Assembly (NCBI RefSeq): GCF_029910095.1
Contig: NZ_CP094526.1
Coordinates: forward strand, 4,464,001 to 4,528,000
Length of the DNA stretch: 64,000 nucleotides
From: Bradyrhizobium sp. ISRA464
GTDB lineage: Bacteria; Pseudomonadota; Alphaproteobacteria; Rhizobiales; Xanthobacteraceae
Reading direction: 5' to 3'
Part shown: in pieces, positions 1-9,126 of the stretch
Layout of the letters: each line of letters begins with the position of its first letter
Numbering within the stretch: position 1 is the stretch's first letter
Translations under genes and position numbers: made by a program
The notes under the pieces: model-generated
Databases searched by the model: none
Seen by the model: the letters and a program-made list of their open reading frames with translations, nothing else
Told to the model about the DNA's origin: nothing

Positions 1-998
1 GCCTCGGCCTGCACATAGCCGTAGATGTTGTTGGCGTTGGCCTTGTCGCCGTCGGGATAGTACTTGTCCATGAAGGCGCGCCAGCTCTGCACGGCGGGAT
101 CCTTGTCCCAGGTCGGATCGGTCGGGTCCTTCAGATAGGCCGTCGAGATGATGCCCTTGGAAAATTCAAGGCCCGCCGGCTTCAACACCGAGGCGACCGA
201 GGTCGCGGTGTTGGCGAGGAAGAACTTCGGCTTCCAGCCGAGTTCGCCGACCTTGCGGATCGCCTGCGCCGATCCCTTCGGCGCAGCCCAGGAGAAGAAG
301 ATGTCCGCGCCCGAATCATGCAGCGCAACGATCTGCGAATCGATCGAGGGATCGCTGACCTCGTAGGACTTGTCGGCGATGATCATGCTGACCTTGTCGC
401 CGAGCCCGTCCTTCAGCCCCTTGAACTGATCCTTGCCGGCATCGTCGTTCTGCCAGAACACCGCAATCTTGCTGTTGGGGAATTTGTCGCGAATGTATTT
501 GGCGTAGATGCGCCCCTCGCTCTGGTAGTTGGGCTGGAAGCCCATCGTCCAGGGAAAATTCTTGGGGTCTCCGAACTTGGTACCGCCGGAGGCGACGAAG
601 AGCTGCGGCACCTTTTTTGCATTCATGTATTTCATGATCGCCGAGTTGGACGGCGTACCCAACGCCTGAAAAATCAGCAGCACCTCGTCGCTCTCGACAA
701 GCTTGCGCGCCTGCTCGATCGCCTTCGGCGGCGAATAGGCGTCGTCGTAGCTGATGAAGTTGATCTTGCGGCCGTTGATACCGCCCTGATCGTTGATCAT
801 CTTGAAGAACGCCGCCTCGGTCTTGCCGATCACGCCGTAGGACGATGCCGGACCGCTGTAGGGCATGATATTGCCGATCTTGATTTCGGTATCGCTCGCG
901 CCCGGATCGTATTTCTTCTGCGCGTAAGCCGCGGTCGCGATCAGTGCGGCACTTGCGAACGCCACAACCGCGCCAATATATCGAGAACGAGCCGGCAT
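1..998 (-). CDS. ABC transporter periplasmic substrate-binding protein, branched-chain amino acid type (3' end outside window)
   Basis: The minus strand reads from ATG at 998 to the window edge without a stop, so the C-terminus is missing. The start is supported by a GGGAG ribosome site seven bases upstream. Residues 1-26 form a signal peptide ending in AYA-Q. The mature part begins with an IKIGNIMPYSGPAS segment and continues with AAFFKMINDQGGINGR and KLVESDEVLLIFQALGTPS, which is the type I periplasmic-binding fold (Peripla_BP_6, LivJ-like). Such proteins capture amino acids, amides or aromatic acids for a Liv-type ABC importer; the ligand cannot be told from sequence. The permease and ATPase genes are not in the window. 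It diverges from the carbamoyltransferase. Confidence 0.9.
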   Translation of the reverse strand, partial: MPARSRYIGAVVAFASAALIATAAYAQKKYDPGASDTEIKIGNIMPYSGPASSYGVIGKTEAAFFKMINDQGGINGRKINFISYDDAYSPPKAIEQARKLVESDEVLLIFQALGTPSNSAIMKYMNAKKVPQLFVASGGTKFGDPKNFPWTMGFQPNYQSEGRIYAKYIRDKFPNSKIAVFWQNDDAGKDQFKGLKDGLGDKVSMIIADKSYEVSDPSIDSQIVALHDSGADIFFSWAAPKGSAQAIRKVGELGWKPKFFLANTATSVASVLKPAGLEFSKGIISTAYLKDPTDPTWDKDPAVQSWRAFMDKYYPDGDKANANNIYGYVQAE

Positions 999-1159
999 TT
1001 GTTTTCTCCCGATTTTTGTCGTTGGTTTTGGCGGCAACTTTCGCAAGTCACGGAAGTGCTGGCAAGCGCTGGGTTTTTCCGTTGGGCGAAATGGCATTGT
1101 TGCCTGGCGCTATTTGTGATTGATGGTCCGTCGGGGGCTCACAAGTCGAGGCGCTTTGA

Positions 1160-3313
1160 TTGCTTAAACCGGACATCCGTATCGGCCCGCGGCATCCGCG
1201 ATTCGCGGCCGCGGGCTACGAGCTCACGCGCCGGCTCAGCGAGCCCGCGATGGCGCGTCTCGGCTTGCACAAGGCGAACGGCGATTTCGCAAAGCGCACG
1301 ATTGCGTCGATCCGAGAGCGGCTGCAACGCGGCGAGACCGTCTACATCGCGGGCCTGGCCTGCCCCGGCACTCACAATACCGGCGTGGCGCTGGTCGAAG
1401 TCACCCAGAGCGGCGGACCGCGCCTGATCGTCAACAACGAGGAAGAGCGCTTTTCCGGAAAAAAGCACACCAACGAGTTTCCGCAATATGCGCTGGACGA
1501 CATGCGCCAGCTGCTGCGGCGGATGGGTCGCGACATCGGCGACATCGCGGCCTTCGTCACGACGTGGGACTATCCGGCGCTGATGGCGATGCTGATCCGC
1601 ACCTCGTTCGAGGAGGCGCCGGGCAGCTTCAAGCTCTTGCGCGCGCCGATCGCACCGGCGATCAACCTGCGCCAGATGGATCAGGTGCGGCGCCTGTCGC
1701 GCAAGCTCGGGCGGATGTACGGGCTTGGCGAGCAGCTGCCGCTGATCTGCATGCCGCACCACGACAATCACGCATGGTACTCGTTCACCGCCTCTCCCTT
1801 CGCCGACTCGCGCGAGCCCGTCGCGATCGCTGTCCTCGACGGCACCGGAGATGTTGGCTCGATCTCGCTTTATGTCGCCGAGAACGGCGAGATGAAGCAG
1901 CTCTACTGCAACGAGAGTCTGTTTGACTCGCTCGGCGCCTTCTACACCGTGGTCTCCTCCAGCCAGGGCGGCTGGACCTGGCTCTCCAGCGAGGGCCGCT
2001 ACATGGGCGCGGCCGCCTGGGGTGACATGAACCGCGCGACCAATCCGTATTATCAGCGGCTCAAGGCTGTGCTGCAGCTTGGTCCAAACGGCACGGTGCA
2101 TCTCAATCGCGCGATGGCCAACTGGCACAGCGACCCCGTCGACAATCCTTACAAGGCACCGCTGATCGATATCCTCGGCCCGCCGCTGCGGCCCGACCAG
2201 CTCTGGAATCCGGACGCGGTATTACGGGTCGAGGATATCCATCACCGCCCCGACACCAAGGACCGGCTCGACAAGGCCGCGGCAACGCAGATGGTGTTCG
2301 AGGACGCGATGATCCATGTCGTCGATCACCTGCTGCGCCGCACCGGCACCGACCGCCTGGTCCTGACAGGCGGCGTGGCGCTGAATGCGCTCGGCAACAT
2401 GCGTCTGCTCGAGCACTTCAACGAGGCGTGGTTCGCGAAAGCGCAGCAGCGCAAGACGCGGCTGCACATGTGGGTGCCGCCGGTGCCTGGCGATCCCGGC
2501 GTGCCGATCGGCGCTGCGTGGCTGTTCGCGCATATGGCGGGCGCCCCGCGCGGCGCGCCGCTGTCGCACGCGTTCTATTGCGGCCTGCCGCCGTCGGCTG
2601 CCGATATCACGACCGCGCTCAAGGCCGACGACATCGCCTCGACCCAGATCGGCAGTATCGCGACACCGGAGGGACGGGACGCGATTGCCGACATGATGGC
2701 CTTCATCGTGGCGCAGGGCGGCGTGATCGCGATCTACCAGGGCGCCGCCGAAACCGGACCACGCGCGCTCGGGCATCGCTCGATCCTGGCCAATCCGTGC
2801 GATCCCAACGTGCGCGAACGGCTGAACGAACGCGTCAAATACCGCGAGGCGATCCGCCCGCTGGCGCCGATGGCGACGCTTCAGGCCGCGCACGACTATT
2901 TCGAGCTGGAAGACGGCGCGTCCGACGCCGATTACAACGCCTACAACTACATGGTGATCACTGCCCACTCGAAGCCGCAGGCGCGTGAGAAGATTCCGGC
3001 CGTGGTGCATGCCGACGGCACCGGGCGCATCCAGATCGTGCGCGAGGCGGACGATCCCCTTACCTATGCCTATCTAAAGGCGCTCGGCCGCCGCATCGGC
3101 GTCGAGATGTCGGTCAATACCTCGTTCAACGTGGCGGGACCGATCGCGCAGACGCCGGCGCAGGCGATGGAGACGCTGCGCCGCTCCAAGGGGCTCGATG
3201 CGGTGGTGCTGGTCGCCGACGACGGCACCGCCTACGCCGCCTGGCATGGCGGCGAGCGCGACAGCGGACGCTTCACCGGATGGTATGCGGCGTGGACGAA
3301 GGTGGCCAGCTAG
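1160..3313 (+). CDS. Carbamoyltransferase, NodU/CmcH/TobZ family
   Basis: A 717-residue protein with the two domains of O-carbamoyltransferases. The N-terminal ASKHA-fold part has the metal-binding histidine motif MPHHDNHAWYSF near residue 200, followed by AIAVLDGTGDVGS and the LTGGVALNALGN segment near 400. The C-terminal YrdC-like carbamoyl-adenylate part has GPRALGHRSILANP near 530 and NTSFNVAGPI near 650. These enzymes move a carbamoyl group from carbamoyl phosphate, through carbamoyl-AMP, to a hydroxyl of a sugar or natural product. The NodU subclass modifies Nod factors, but no nod genes are nearby, so the acceptor is unknown. The longest frame starts at a TTG; an in-frame ATG at 1250 is a possible alternative start. 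Confidence 0.85.
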   Translation: MLKPDIRIGPRHPRFAAAGYELTRRLSEPAMARLGLHKANGDFAKRTIASIRERLQRGETVYIAGLACPGTHNTGVALVEVTQSGGPRLIVNNEEERFSGKKHTNEFPQYALDDMRQLLRRMGRDIGDIAAFVTTWDYPALMAMLIRTSFEEAPGSFKLLRAPIAPAINLRQMDQVRRLSRKLGRMYGLGEQLPLICMPHHDNHAWYSFTASPFADSREPVAIAVLDGTGDVGSISLYVAENGEMKQLYCNESLFDSLGAFYTVVSSSQGGWTWLSSEGRYMGAAAWGDMNRATNPYYQRLKAVLQLGPNGTVHLNRAMANWHSDPVDNPYKAPLIDILGPPLRPDQLWNPDAVLRVEDIHHRPDTKDRLDKAAATQMVFEDAMIHVVDHLLRRTGTDRLVLTGGVALNALGNMRLLEHFNEAWFAKAQQRKTRLHMWVPPVPGDPGVPIGAAWLFAHMAGAPRGAPLSHAFYCGLPPSAADITTALKADDIASTQIGSIATPEGRDAIADMMAFIVAQGGVIAIYQGAAETGPRALGHRSILANPCDPNVRERLNERVKYREAIRPLAPMATLQAAHDYFELEDGASDADYNAYNYMVITAHSKPQAREKIPAVVHADGTGRIQIVREADDPLTYAYLKALGRRIGVEMSVNTSFNVAGPIAQTPAQAMETLRRSKGLDAVVLVADDGTAYAAWHGGERDSGRFTGWYAAWTKVAS

Positions 3314-4212
3314 CTATCGCCGAAACCATGTCAGCACGCGCCCGTCGATCAGGAGCAGCGCGCTCGCGATCACCAGTGCCCCGATCACCTCGCGCGGTGA
3401 GATCGGCTCGCCGAGCACGAGATAGCCGAGCAGGATCGCCGTCACCGGAATCAGCAGCGTCACCAGCATTACGTTGGTCGCCCCGGAGCGCTGCAGGATC
3501 TGGAAGAACACGATATAGGCCAATGCGGTCGACAGTGCCGCAAGGCCGAGCACCGCGAGCCACGTCGTCGGATGCGGCATCGGCAGCAGCCACGGTTGCT
3601 CGACGACGCCGGCGACGACTGCCATCATCGCGGACGACGCCATCATCTGGAACGTCGCCGTGCCGAGCGGCGGCACGCGCGACGGCAATCGCCGCGACAC
3701 CAGCGTAGCTGACCCGCCAGACACAGCAGGATGCCGATGCCCTGCCTGCTCTCGACCCCGAGCGCATCGCCATGAAGGATCGCGACACCGATAACGCCCG
3801 CGACGACACCGGCGATCCGGCGCGGCTGCACCTTCTCCTCGCCGGCGGCAGTCATCACCATCACGGCAAACAGCGGCGTGGTCGCGTTGAGGATCGAGGC
3901 CAACCCGCTCGCGATGTAGGTCTGCCCGAACACGATCAGGGAGAACGGCAGGACGTTGTTGAACAGGCCCATCGCGAAGAACGGCGCCCATTCCGCCCAG
4001 CCCTTGGGGAGCGCGATCTTCGCGGTCCGCAGCAGCGGCAGCAGGATGACACCGCCGAGCGCCACGCGCAGCAGCACCAGGGTCAATGGCGGCAATTCGC
4101 GCAGGATCACGCCGTTGAAGAAGAACGAGCCGCCCCACAACACCGACAGCAGGCCAAGCAGCGCCCAATCGCGGGGATCGATCCTGTTGTCACTGGAAGT
4201 CATATCGGGCAC
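3314..4212 (-). pseudogene. EamA/DMT-family permease broken by a frameshift
   Basis: The first half reads from GTG 4212 (or ATG 4203): MTSSDNRIDPRDWALLG, then five or so hydrophobic helices to GIGILLCLAGQ at about 3705. The second half lies in another frame, from VPPLGTATFQMMASS at about 3660 to the stop at 3314. Together they make one drug/metabolite-transporter protein of about 300 residues with two EamA repeats. The total length is not a multiple of three, so a net indel lies around 3665-3710. Around it a third frame encodes the VSYAG expected here, so more than one small change may be involved. As it stands the permease cannot be made intact. A sequencing error is the alternative. Confidence 0.75.
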
Positions 4213-4287
4213 TCTTCTGCGCAGGCGCAGATGAGTAGTCGGCCGCAGCGGCCATTGCCACCCGATTTCTGCGATCCGCCGGCCGCC

Positions 4288-5157
4288 CTATTTCGGCCGC
4301 GACACGATCTCGATCATCCGGCCTTCGTCATCGTCGGGCGCGTGCGACTTTGCCTCCTCGTAGGCGGCGAGCGCCGCCCGACTGACCGGCACGCCGGGCA
4401 ACAGCGTCTCGGCCAGCCGCACCGCATAGGCGGCGTCCTTGTGGCGCAGCGCCGCGGTGAACGAGGCGCCCGAGAAGTCACGGTCGATCATCCGCCTGGA
4501 ATGACGGATCACCTGCGGGCTCGCGACCGCGCCGGCGGCAAGCGCTTCGGCCACGACCTGCATGTCGAGGCCGGCCTGCTCGGCCATCGCGATGCCCTCG
4601 GCCAGGCTCGCGATCTGCACGGCGCCCATCAGATTGTTGATCAGCTTGAATATCGTTCCGCTGCCGACCCCGCCGAAATGGCGGATCGTCTCGCCGATCG
4701 GCGCGAGGAACGGTTGCGCTCGCTCGAGGTCGGCCGGATCAGCCCCGACCAGAAGCGTGAGCTTGCCCGCGGCCGCCGCGGACGGGAGGCCGGTGACCGG
4801 ACAATCGATGTAGATCAGCCCGCGATTGCGCAATTCGCGCGCCATGTCGAGCGTGTGCTGATACGACACCGTGGAGCATTCGATCGCCAGCGTGCCCGCC
4901 TTCATCGTCGCGGCCGCGCCATCCTTCGTCAGCCAGACGGCGCGCGAGGCTTCGTCATCGGCGACCATGGTGATGACGGCGTCGGCGTCGATCGCGGCAT
5001 CCTCCGGCGAGGTCGCCCACTGCGCTCCTCGCGCGATCAGGTCCTCGGCCTTTGCCTTGCTGCGATTCCACACCGCAACCGTGAAGCCGGCATCGAGATA
5101 GCGGCCGGCCATGCCATGGCCCATACGCCCCAATCCGATGAAGGTGACCCGCGCCAT
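4288..5157 (-). CDS. NAD(P)-dependent beta-hydroxyacid dehydrogenase (3-hydroxyisobutyrate dehydrogenase family)
   Basis: A 289-residue protein of the usual family length. The N-terminal Rossmann motif FIGLGRMGHGMAGRYLDAGF is at residues 5-24, then DCPVTGLPSAAAAGKL (the substrate-binding DCPVSGG-like loop) near 118, and the catalytic-lysine helix GSGTIFKLINNLMGAVQ near 165. The family oxidises 3-hydroxyisobutyrate, tartronate semialdehyde, 6-phosphogluconate-type substrates or related acids; the exact substrate is not readable here. It starts three bases after the prfB stop codon, so it is probably co-transcribed with prfB. The broken EamA gene follows 75 bases downstream. Confidence 0.88.
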   Translation of the reverse strand: MARVTFIGLGRMGHGMAGRYLDAGFTVAVWNRSKAKAEDLIARGAQWATSPEDAAIDADAVITMVADDEASRAVWLTKDGAAATMKAGTLAIECSTVSYQHTLDMARELRNRGLIYIDCPVTGLPSAAAAGKLTLLVGADPADLERAQPFLAPIGETIRHFGGVGSGTIFKLINNLMGAVQIASLAEGIAMAEQAGLDMQVVAEALAAGAVASPQVIRHSRRMIDRDFSGASFTAALRHKDAAYAVRLAETLLPGVPVSRAALAAYEEAKSHAPDDDEGRMIEIVSRPK

Positions 5158-5160
5158 GGA

Positions 5161-6292
5161 TCAGTCCACATCCTCGACCGCGCCGGGCGCGGTGCCGAAG
5201 GCACGCTGCGCCAGCGTCGCGGCCATGAACTCGTCGAGATCGCCGTCGAGCACACCCGCGGTGTCCGAGGTCTGCACTCCCGTGCGCAGGTCCTTCACCA
5301 TCTGGTAGGGCTGCAGCACGTAAGAGCGGATCTGGTGACCCCAGCCGATATCCGTCTTTGCGGCCTGGTCGGCTGCGGCCTGCTCCTCGCGCTTCTTCAG
5401 CTCGATCTCATACAGCCGCGCGCGCAGCATGTCCCAGGCCTGCGCCCGGTTCTTGTGCTGGGAGCGGCCGGCCTGGCAGACCACCGCAATACCGGTCGGA
5501 ATGTGAGTCAGCCGCACCGCCGATTCCGTCTTGTTGACGTGCTGCCCGCCCGCGCCGCCAGACCGCATGGTGTCGGTGCGGACGTCGGACTCCTTGATCT
5601 CGATCTTGATGCTGTCGTCGATCACGGGGAAGATCTGCACCGACGAGAACGAGGTGTGCCGCCGCGCGTTGGAATCGAACGGCGAAATCCGCACCAGGCG
5701 ATGCACGCCGGCTTCCGTCTTCAGCCAGCCATAGGCGTTGTGGCCGCTGATCTGGATGGTGGCGGACTTGATGCCGGCCTCTTCACCCTGGGATTCTTCG
5801 AGGTACTCGATCTTGAAGCCGTGCTTCTCCGCCCAGCGCGTGTACATGCGCAGCAGCATCTGCGCCCAGTCCTGGCTCTCGGTGCCGCCGGCGCCGGCAT
5901 GGACCTCGAGATAGGAGTCGAACTTGTCGGCCTCACCCGAGAGCAGCGCCTCGAGCTCGCGCCGGGCGACCTCCTTCTTCAGCTCCTTGAGCGCCTTTTC
6001 GGCGTCGACGACCACGGACTCGTCGTTCTCGGCCTCGCCGAGCTCGATCATGCCGATATTGTCCTCGAGCTCGCGCTCGACCTTGCCGATGCCCGAGAGC
6101 GCGTCCTCCAATGAGGTGCGCTCCTGCATCAGCTTCTGGGCCTTCTGGGGATCGTTCCAGAGATTGGAGTCTTCTGCGAGCTTGTTCAGCTCAGCGAGGC
6201 GTGCTGTCGATTGTTCGACGTCAAAGATGCCTCCTCAGCAGCCCGACTGACTGCTTGATCTCTTCAACAAGGCGTTCGATTTCCGCGCGCAT
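5161..6292 (-). CDS. prfB: Peptide chain release factor 2, made by programmed +1 frameshift
   Basis: RF2 recognises UGA and UAA stop codons and triggers peptide release. The gene is in two frames. Codons 1-23 start at ATG 6292 ([14 protein letters not shown]) and end CTT-TGA. The rest ([15 protein letters not shown] onward) is in the +1 frame to the stop at 5161, giving 376 residues. The C-terminal part has the SPF tripeptide anticodon ([16 protein letters not shown]) and the catalytic GGQ loop ([17 protein letters not shown]). Reading only from the internal ATG at 6129 would lose the N-terminal helix, so the two-frame model is clearly right. The gene lies between PBP1A and a dehydrogenase gene and overlaps neither. 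Confidence 0.97.
6220..6235 (-). promoter_or_regulatory. prfB: prfB programmed +1 frameshift site
   Basis: On the minus strand the order is AGGAGG (6235-6230), CAT, CTT (6226-6224), TGA (6223-6221), C. This is the same layout as the Escherichia coli site: an internal Shine-Dalgarno-like sequence three bases before the CUU slip codon, then UGA-C. When RF2 is scarce the ribosome pauses at UGA, slips +1 on CUU-U and completes RF2, which gives autoregulation. In this copy the internal Shine-Dalgarno is a perfect AGGAGG. Confidence 0.95.
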
Positions 6293-6397
6293 GGTCTTTC
6301 AGGAGTTGGAAAAAAACTTGCGAGGGATGTAACGACCGGCGCGGCAAAGCGCAATCGGCTTGGTCGCGCTATCCCGACGATTTGGAACGAAGAACCG

Positions 6398-8899
6398 CTA
6401 GTACAGCCCGCCGGTTCCCGGACGCATGAAGAAGCCGCCATCAGGCTGCTGCCCACCCTGCGACGGCTGAGGACCCGGCGGAGGACCGCGACCGTCCACA
6501 TCGGCGACGCCGATCACCGAATAATTCTCCGGCGGCGCAGTGCCCGGCTTGAAGGCTTCCAGGATGGTATTGCCGCTGTCGCCCGGGCGGGCGCGCATGC
6601 CGGTCTTGGCGTCGACGCGGATCAGCTTGATGCCGGCCGGCACCTTGAACGGGGTCGGCGGCTTGTCGGCCAACGCGAGCTTGAGGAAGTCGCGCGCGAT
6701 CGGAGCGGCGACGTGGCCGCCAGTGGCGGTCCGGCCGAGATTGCGCGGCTTGTCGTAGCCCATGTAGACGCCGACAGCGAGATCCGGCGAGAAGCCGACG
6801 AACCACACGTCCTTCTCGTCGTTGGTGGTGCCGGTCTTGCCGGCGATCGGCTTGCCGACCTCCCTCACGACAGTTGCCGTACCGCGCTGGACCACGCCTT
6901 CCATCATCTCGGTGATCTGGTAGGCGGTCATGGCATCGAGCACCTGCTCGCGGCGATCGATCAGCTGCGGCTCGGGTTGGTTCTTCCATCCCTCCGGCGC
7001 ATCGCAGCCGCGGCATTCACGCTGGTCGTGCTTGAAGATCGTATGGCCGTAGCGATCCTGGATGCGGTCGATCAGCGTCGGCTTCACGCGGCGGCCGCCA
7101 TTGGCGAACATCGAGTAAGCCGTCACCATGCGCATGACCGTGGTCTCGCCGGCGCCGAGCGCATAGGACAAATAGTTCGGCAATTCGTCGTAGACGCCGA
7201 AGCGCTTGGCGTACTCGCCGATCAAGGGCATGCCGACGTCCTGCGCGAGCCGCACCGTCACGGTGTTCAGCGAGCGCTGCAGCGCGTTGCGCAGCGTGGT
7301 CGGCCCGTAATACTTGCCGGTCGAGTAGTTCTCGGGACGCCACACGCCGGCCCCCTGCCCCTGATCGATCTCGATGGGCGCGTCGATCACGGTGGTCGAC
7401 GGCGTGTAGCCATTGTCCAGCGCCGAAGCGTAGACGATCGGCTTGAACGACGAGCCGGGCTGCCGGTAACCCTGCGTCGCGCGGTTGAACTGGCTCTGGT
7501 CGAAGGAGAAGCCGCCGACCATCGCGAGCACGCGGCCGGTCAACGGATCCATCACCACCATCGCGCCGGAGACTTCAGGCAATTGCCGCAGCCGGTACTG
7601 GCCCTCGACCGCAGCGCCCTCTTTGGTCACCAACGGGTCGGCGTAGATCACGTCACCCGGATGCAGCACCTGCGCCACAGCCGTTGGCGCCTTGCCCTTG
7701 GTCTTCGCCCAGCGCACGCCATCCATCGTGATGATGCCGGTCTGCCGCTCCTTGCTGACGGCGCCGCCGAATTCGCGGCTGGGCTGGAAGCCGATCCGTG
7801 CCGATTGGTCGCTGGCCTCCAGCACCACCGCCATCCGCCACGGCGAGATGTCGGAGAGCGATTTGACGTCGGCAAGCTTGACGCCCCAGTCACCGGAGAT
7901 GTCGAGCTTCTGCAGCGGCCCGCGCCAGCCCTGCGCCTCGTCATAGTTGACGAGACCGGCGGCCATGGTCTTGCGCGCCATCACCTGGATCTTCGGATCC
8001 AGCGTGGTGCGGACCGACAGCCCGCCCTCATAGAGCTTCTTTTCGCCGTAGCGCTCGAAGATGTCGCGGCGGACCTCCTCCGCGAAATACTCGCCCGCGA
8101 AGATATGCGCACCGTTCGAGCGGTTGGTGACGATGAGCGGATCCTTGCGCGCCTGGTCGGCCTCGGCCTGCTTGATCCAGCCGTTTTCCAGCAGGCGGTC
8201 GATCACATAGTTGCGGCGCTCGATCGCGCGGTCACGATTGCGCACCGGATGCAGTGCTGCGGGGGCCTTCGGCAGCGAGGCGAGATAGGCGGCTTCCGCG
8301 ACCGTCAGCTCGTTGACCGACTTGTCGAAGTAGACCAGCGACGCGGCGGCGATGCCGTAGGCGCTGAGACCCAGATAGATTTCGTTGAGGTAGAGCTCGA
8401 GGATGCGGTCCTTGGAGTACGCGCGCTCGATGCGCATCGCGAGCAAGGCTTCCTTGATCTTGCGCGAGAAGGAGACCTCATTGTTCAGCAGGAAGTTCTT
8501 CGCCACCTGCTGGGTGATGGTCGAGGCGCCCTGCGGGCGGCGGTTGGAGCCGTAGTTCTGCGCGTAGAGGATCGCGGCGCGAAGCATGCCCTGGTAGTCG
8601 ATGCCGCCGTGCTCGTAGAAATTCTTGTCCTCGGCCGCGAGGAACGCGTTGATCACGAGCTTCGGCACCGCCTGAATGGGCAGATAGAGCCGGCGCTCCT
8701 TGGAATATTCGGCGAGCAGCGCGCCGTCGGCCGCGTGCACGCGCGTCATTACCGGCGGCTCATAGTCCTGCAGCTGCGAATAGTCCGGCAGATCCTTGGA
8801 AAAATGCCAAATCGCGCCTGCGACCGCAGCGACGCCAACCAGGAACACCACGGTTCCGGCAGCGAACAAGAAACCCATGAACCGCACGAGCAGGCGCAT
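6398..8899 (-). CDS. Penicillin-binding protein 1A (bifunctional class A PBP)
   Basis: An 833-residue inner-membrane peptidoglycan synthase. A single N-terminal membrane anchor (residues 8-32) is followed by a GT51 transglycosylase domain with the catalytic EDKNFYEHGG motif (Glu90) and GASTITQQVAKNFL. An OB-like linker comes next. The transpeptidase domain has the active-site GSSFKP (near 480), the SLN triad element in QRSLNTVTVRL, and KTGTT near 688. The C-terminal tail is rich in Pro, Gly and Gln. It polymerises and cross-links glycan strands. It lies between amiC and prfB on the same strand, with 227 bases before it and about 105 after. Other names used are mrcA and ponA. Confidence 0.95.
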   Translation of the reverse strand: MRLLVRFMGFLFAAGTVVFLVGVAAVAGAIWHFSKDLPDYSQLQDYEPPVMTRVHAADGALLAEYSKERRLYLPIQAVPKLVINAFLAAEDKNFYEHGGIDYQGMLRAAILYAQNYGSNRRPQGASTITQQVAKNFLLNNEVSFSRKIKEALLAMRIERAYSKDRILELYLNEIYLGLSAYGIAAASLVYFDKSVNELTVAEAAYLASLPKAPAALHPVRNRDRAIERRNYVIDRLLENGWIKQAEADQARKDPLIVTNRSNGAHIFAGEYFAEEVRRDIFERYGEKKLYEGGLSVRTTLDPKIQVMARKTMAAGLVNYDEAQGWRGPLQKLDISGDWGVKLADVKSLSDISPWRMAVVLEASDQSARIGFQPSREFGGAVSKERQTGIITMDGVRWAKTKGKAPTAVAQVLHPGDVIYADPLVTKEGAAVEGQYRLRQLPEVSGAMVVMDPLTGRVLAMVGGFSFDQSQFNRATQGYRQPGSSFKPIVYASALDNGYTPSTTVIDAPIEIDQGQGAGVWRPENYSTGKYYGPTTLRNALQRSLNTVTVRLAQDVGMPLIGEYAKRFGVYDELPNYLSYALGAGETTVMRMVTAYSMFANGGRRVKPTLIDRIQDRYGHTIFKHDQRECRGCDAPEGWKNQPEPQLIDRREQVLDAMTAYQITEMMEGVVQRGTATVVREVGKPIAGKTGTTNDEKDVWFVGFSPDLAVGVYMGYDKPRNLGRTATGGHVAAPIARDFLKLALADKPPTPFKVPAGIKLIRVDAKTGMRARPGDSGNTILEAFKPGTAPPENYSVIGVADVDGRGPPPGPQPSQGGQQPDGGFFMRPGTGGLY

Positions 8900-9126
8900 T
8901 ATCGAAGTTCCGTTTCACCCCTTCGGCGCTCAATCATCGAAAGCGCCCGTCCAACGTACGAAAGCCTCTCACGCGAATTCCGGGTTCCAGAGAGCTATAC
9001 TCACGCTGCTCGAGCCGCCAGACAATATGGCTGATTCCGGGGGCCTCTCCGGTGGGTTGTCTATACCGTTGCCGCTGTGGCCAAACTAGGGCCCCCTGTG
9101 GGTTCGGCCCGTTCAAGCGGCCAGTT

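Noticed and set aside
3772..6114. A 780-codon open frame on the plus strand
   Set aside because: It is antisense to the EamA gene, the dehydrogenase and prfB, all of which have clear motifs. The translation is Arg/His/Asp-rich as GC-rich shadow frames are.
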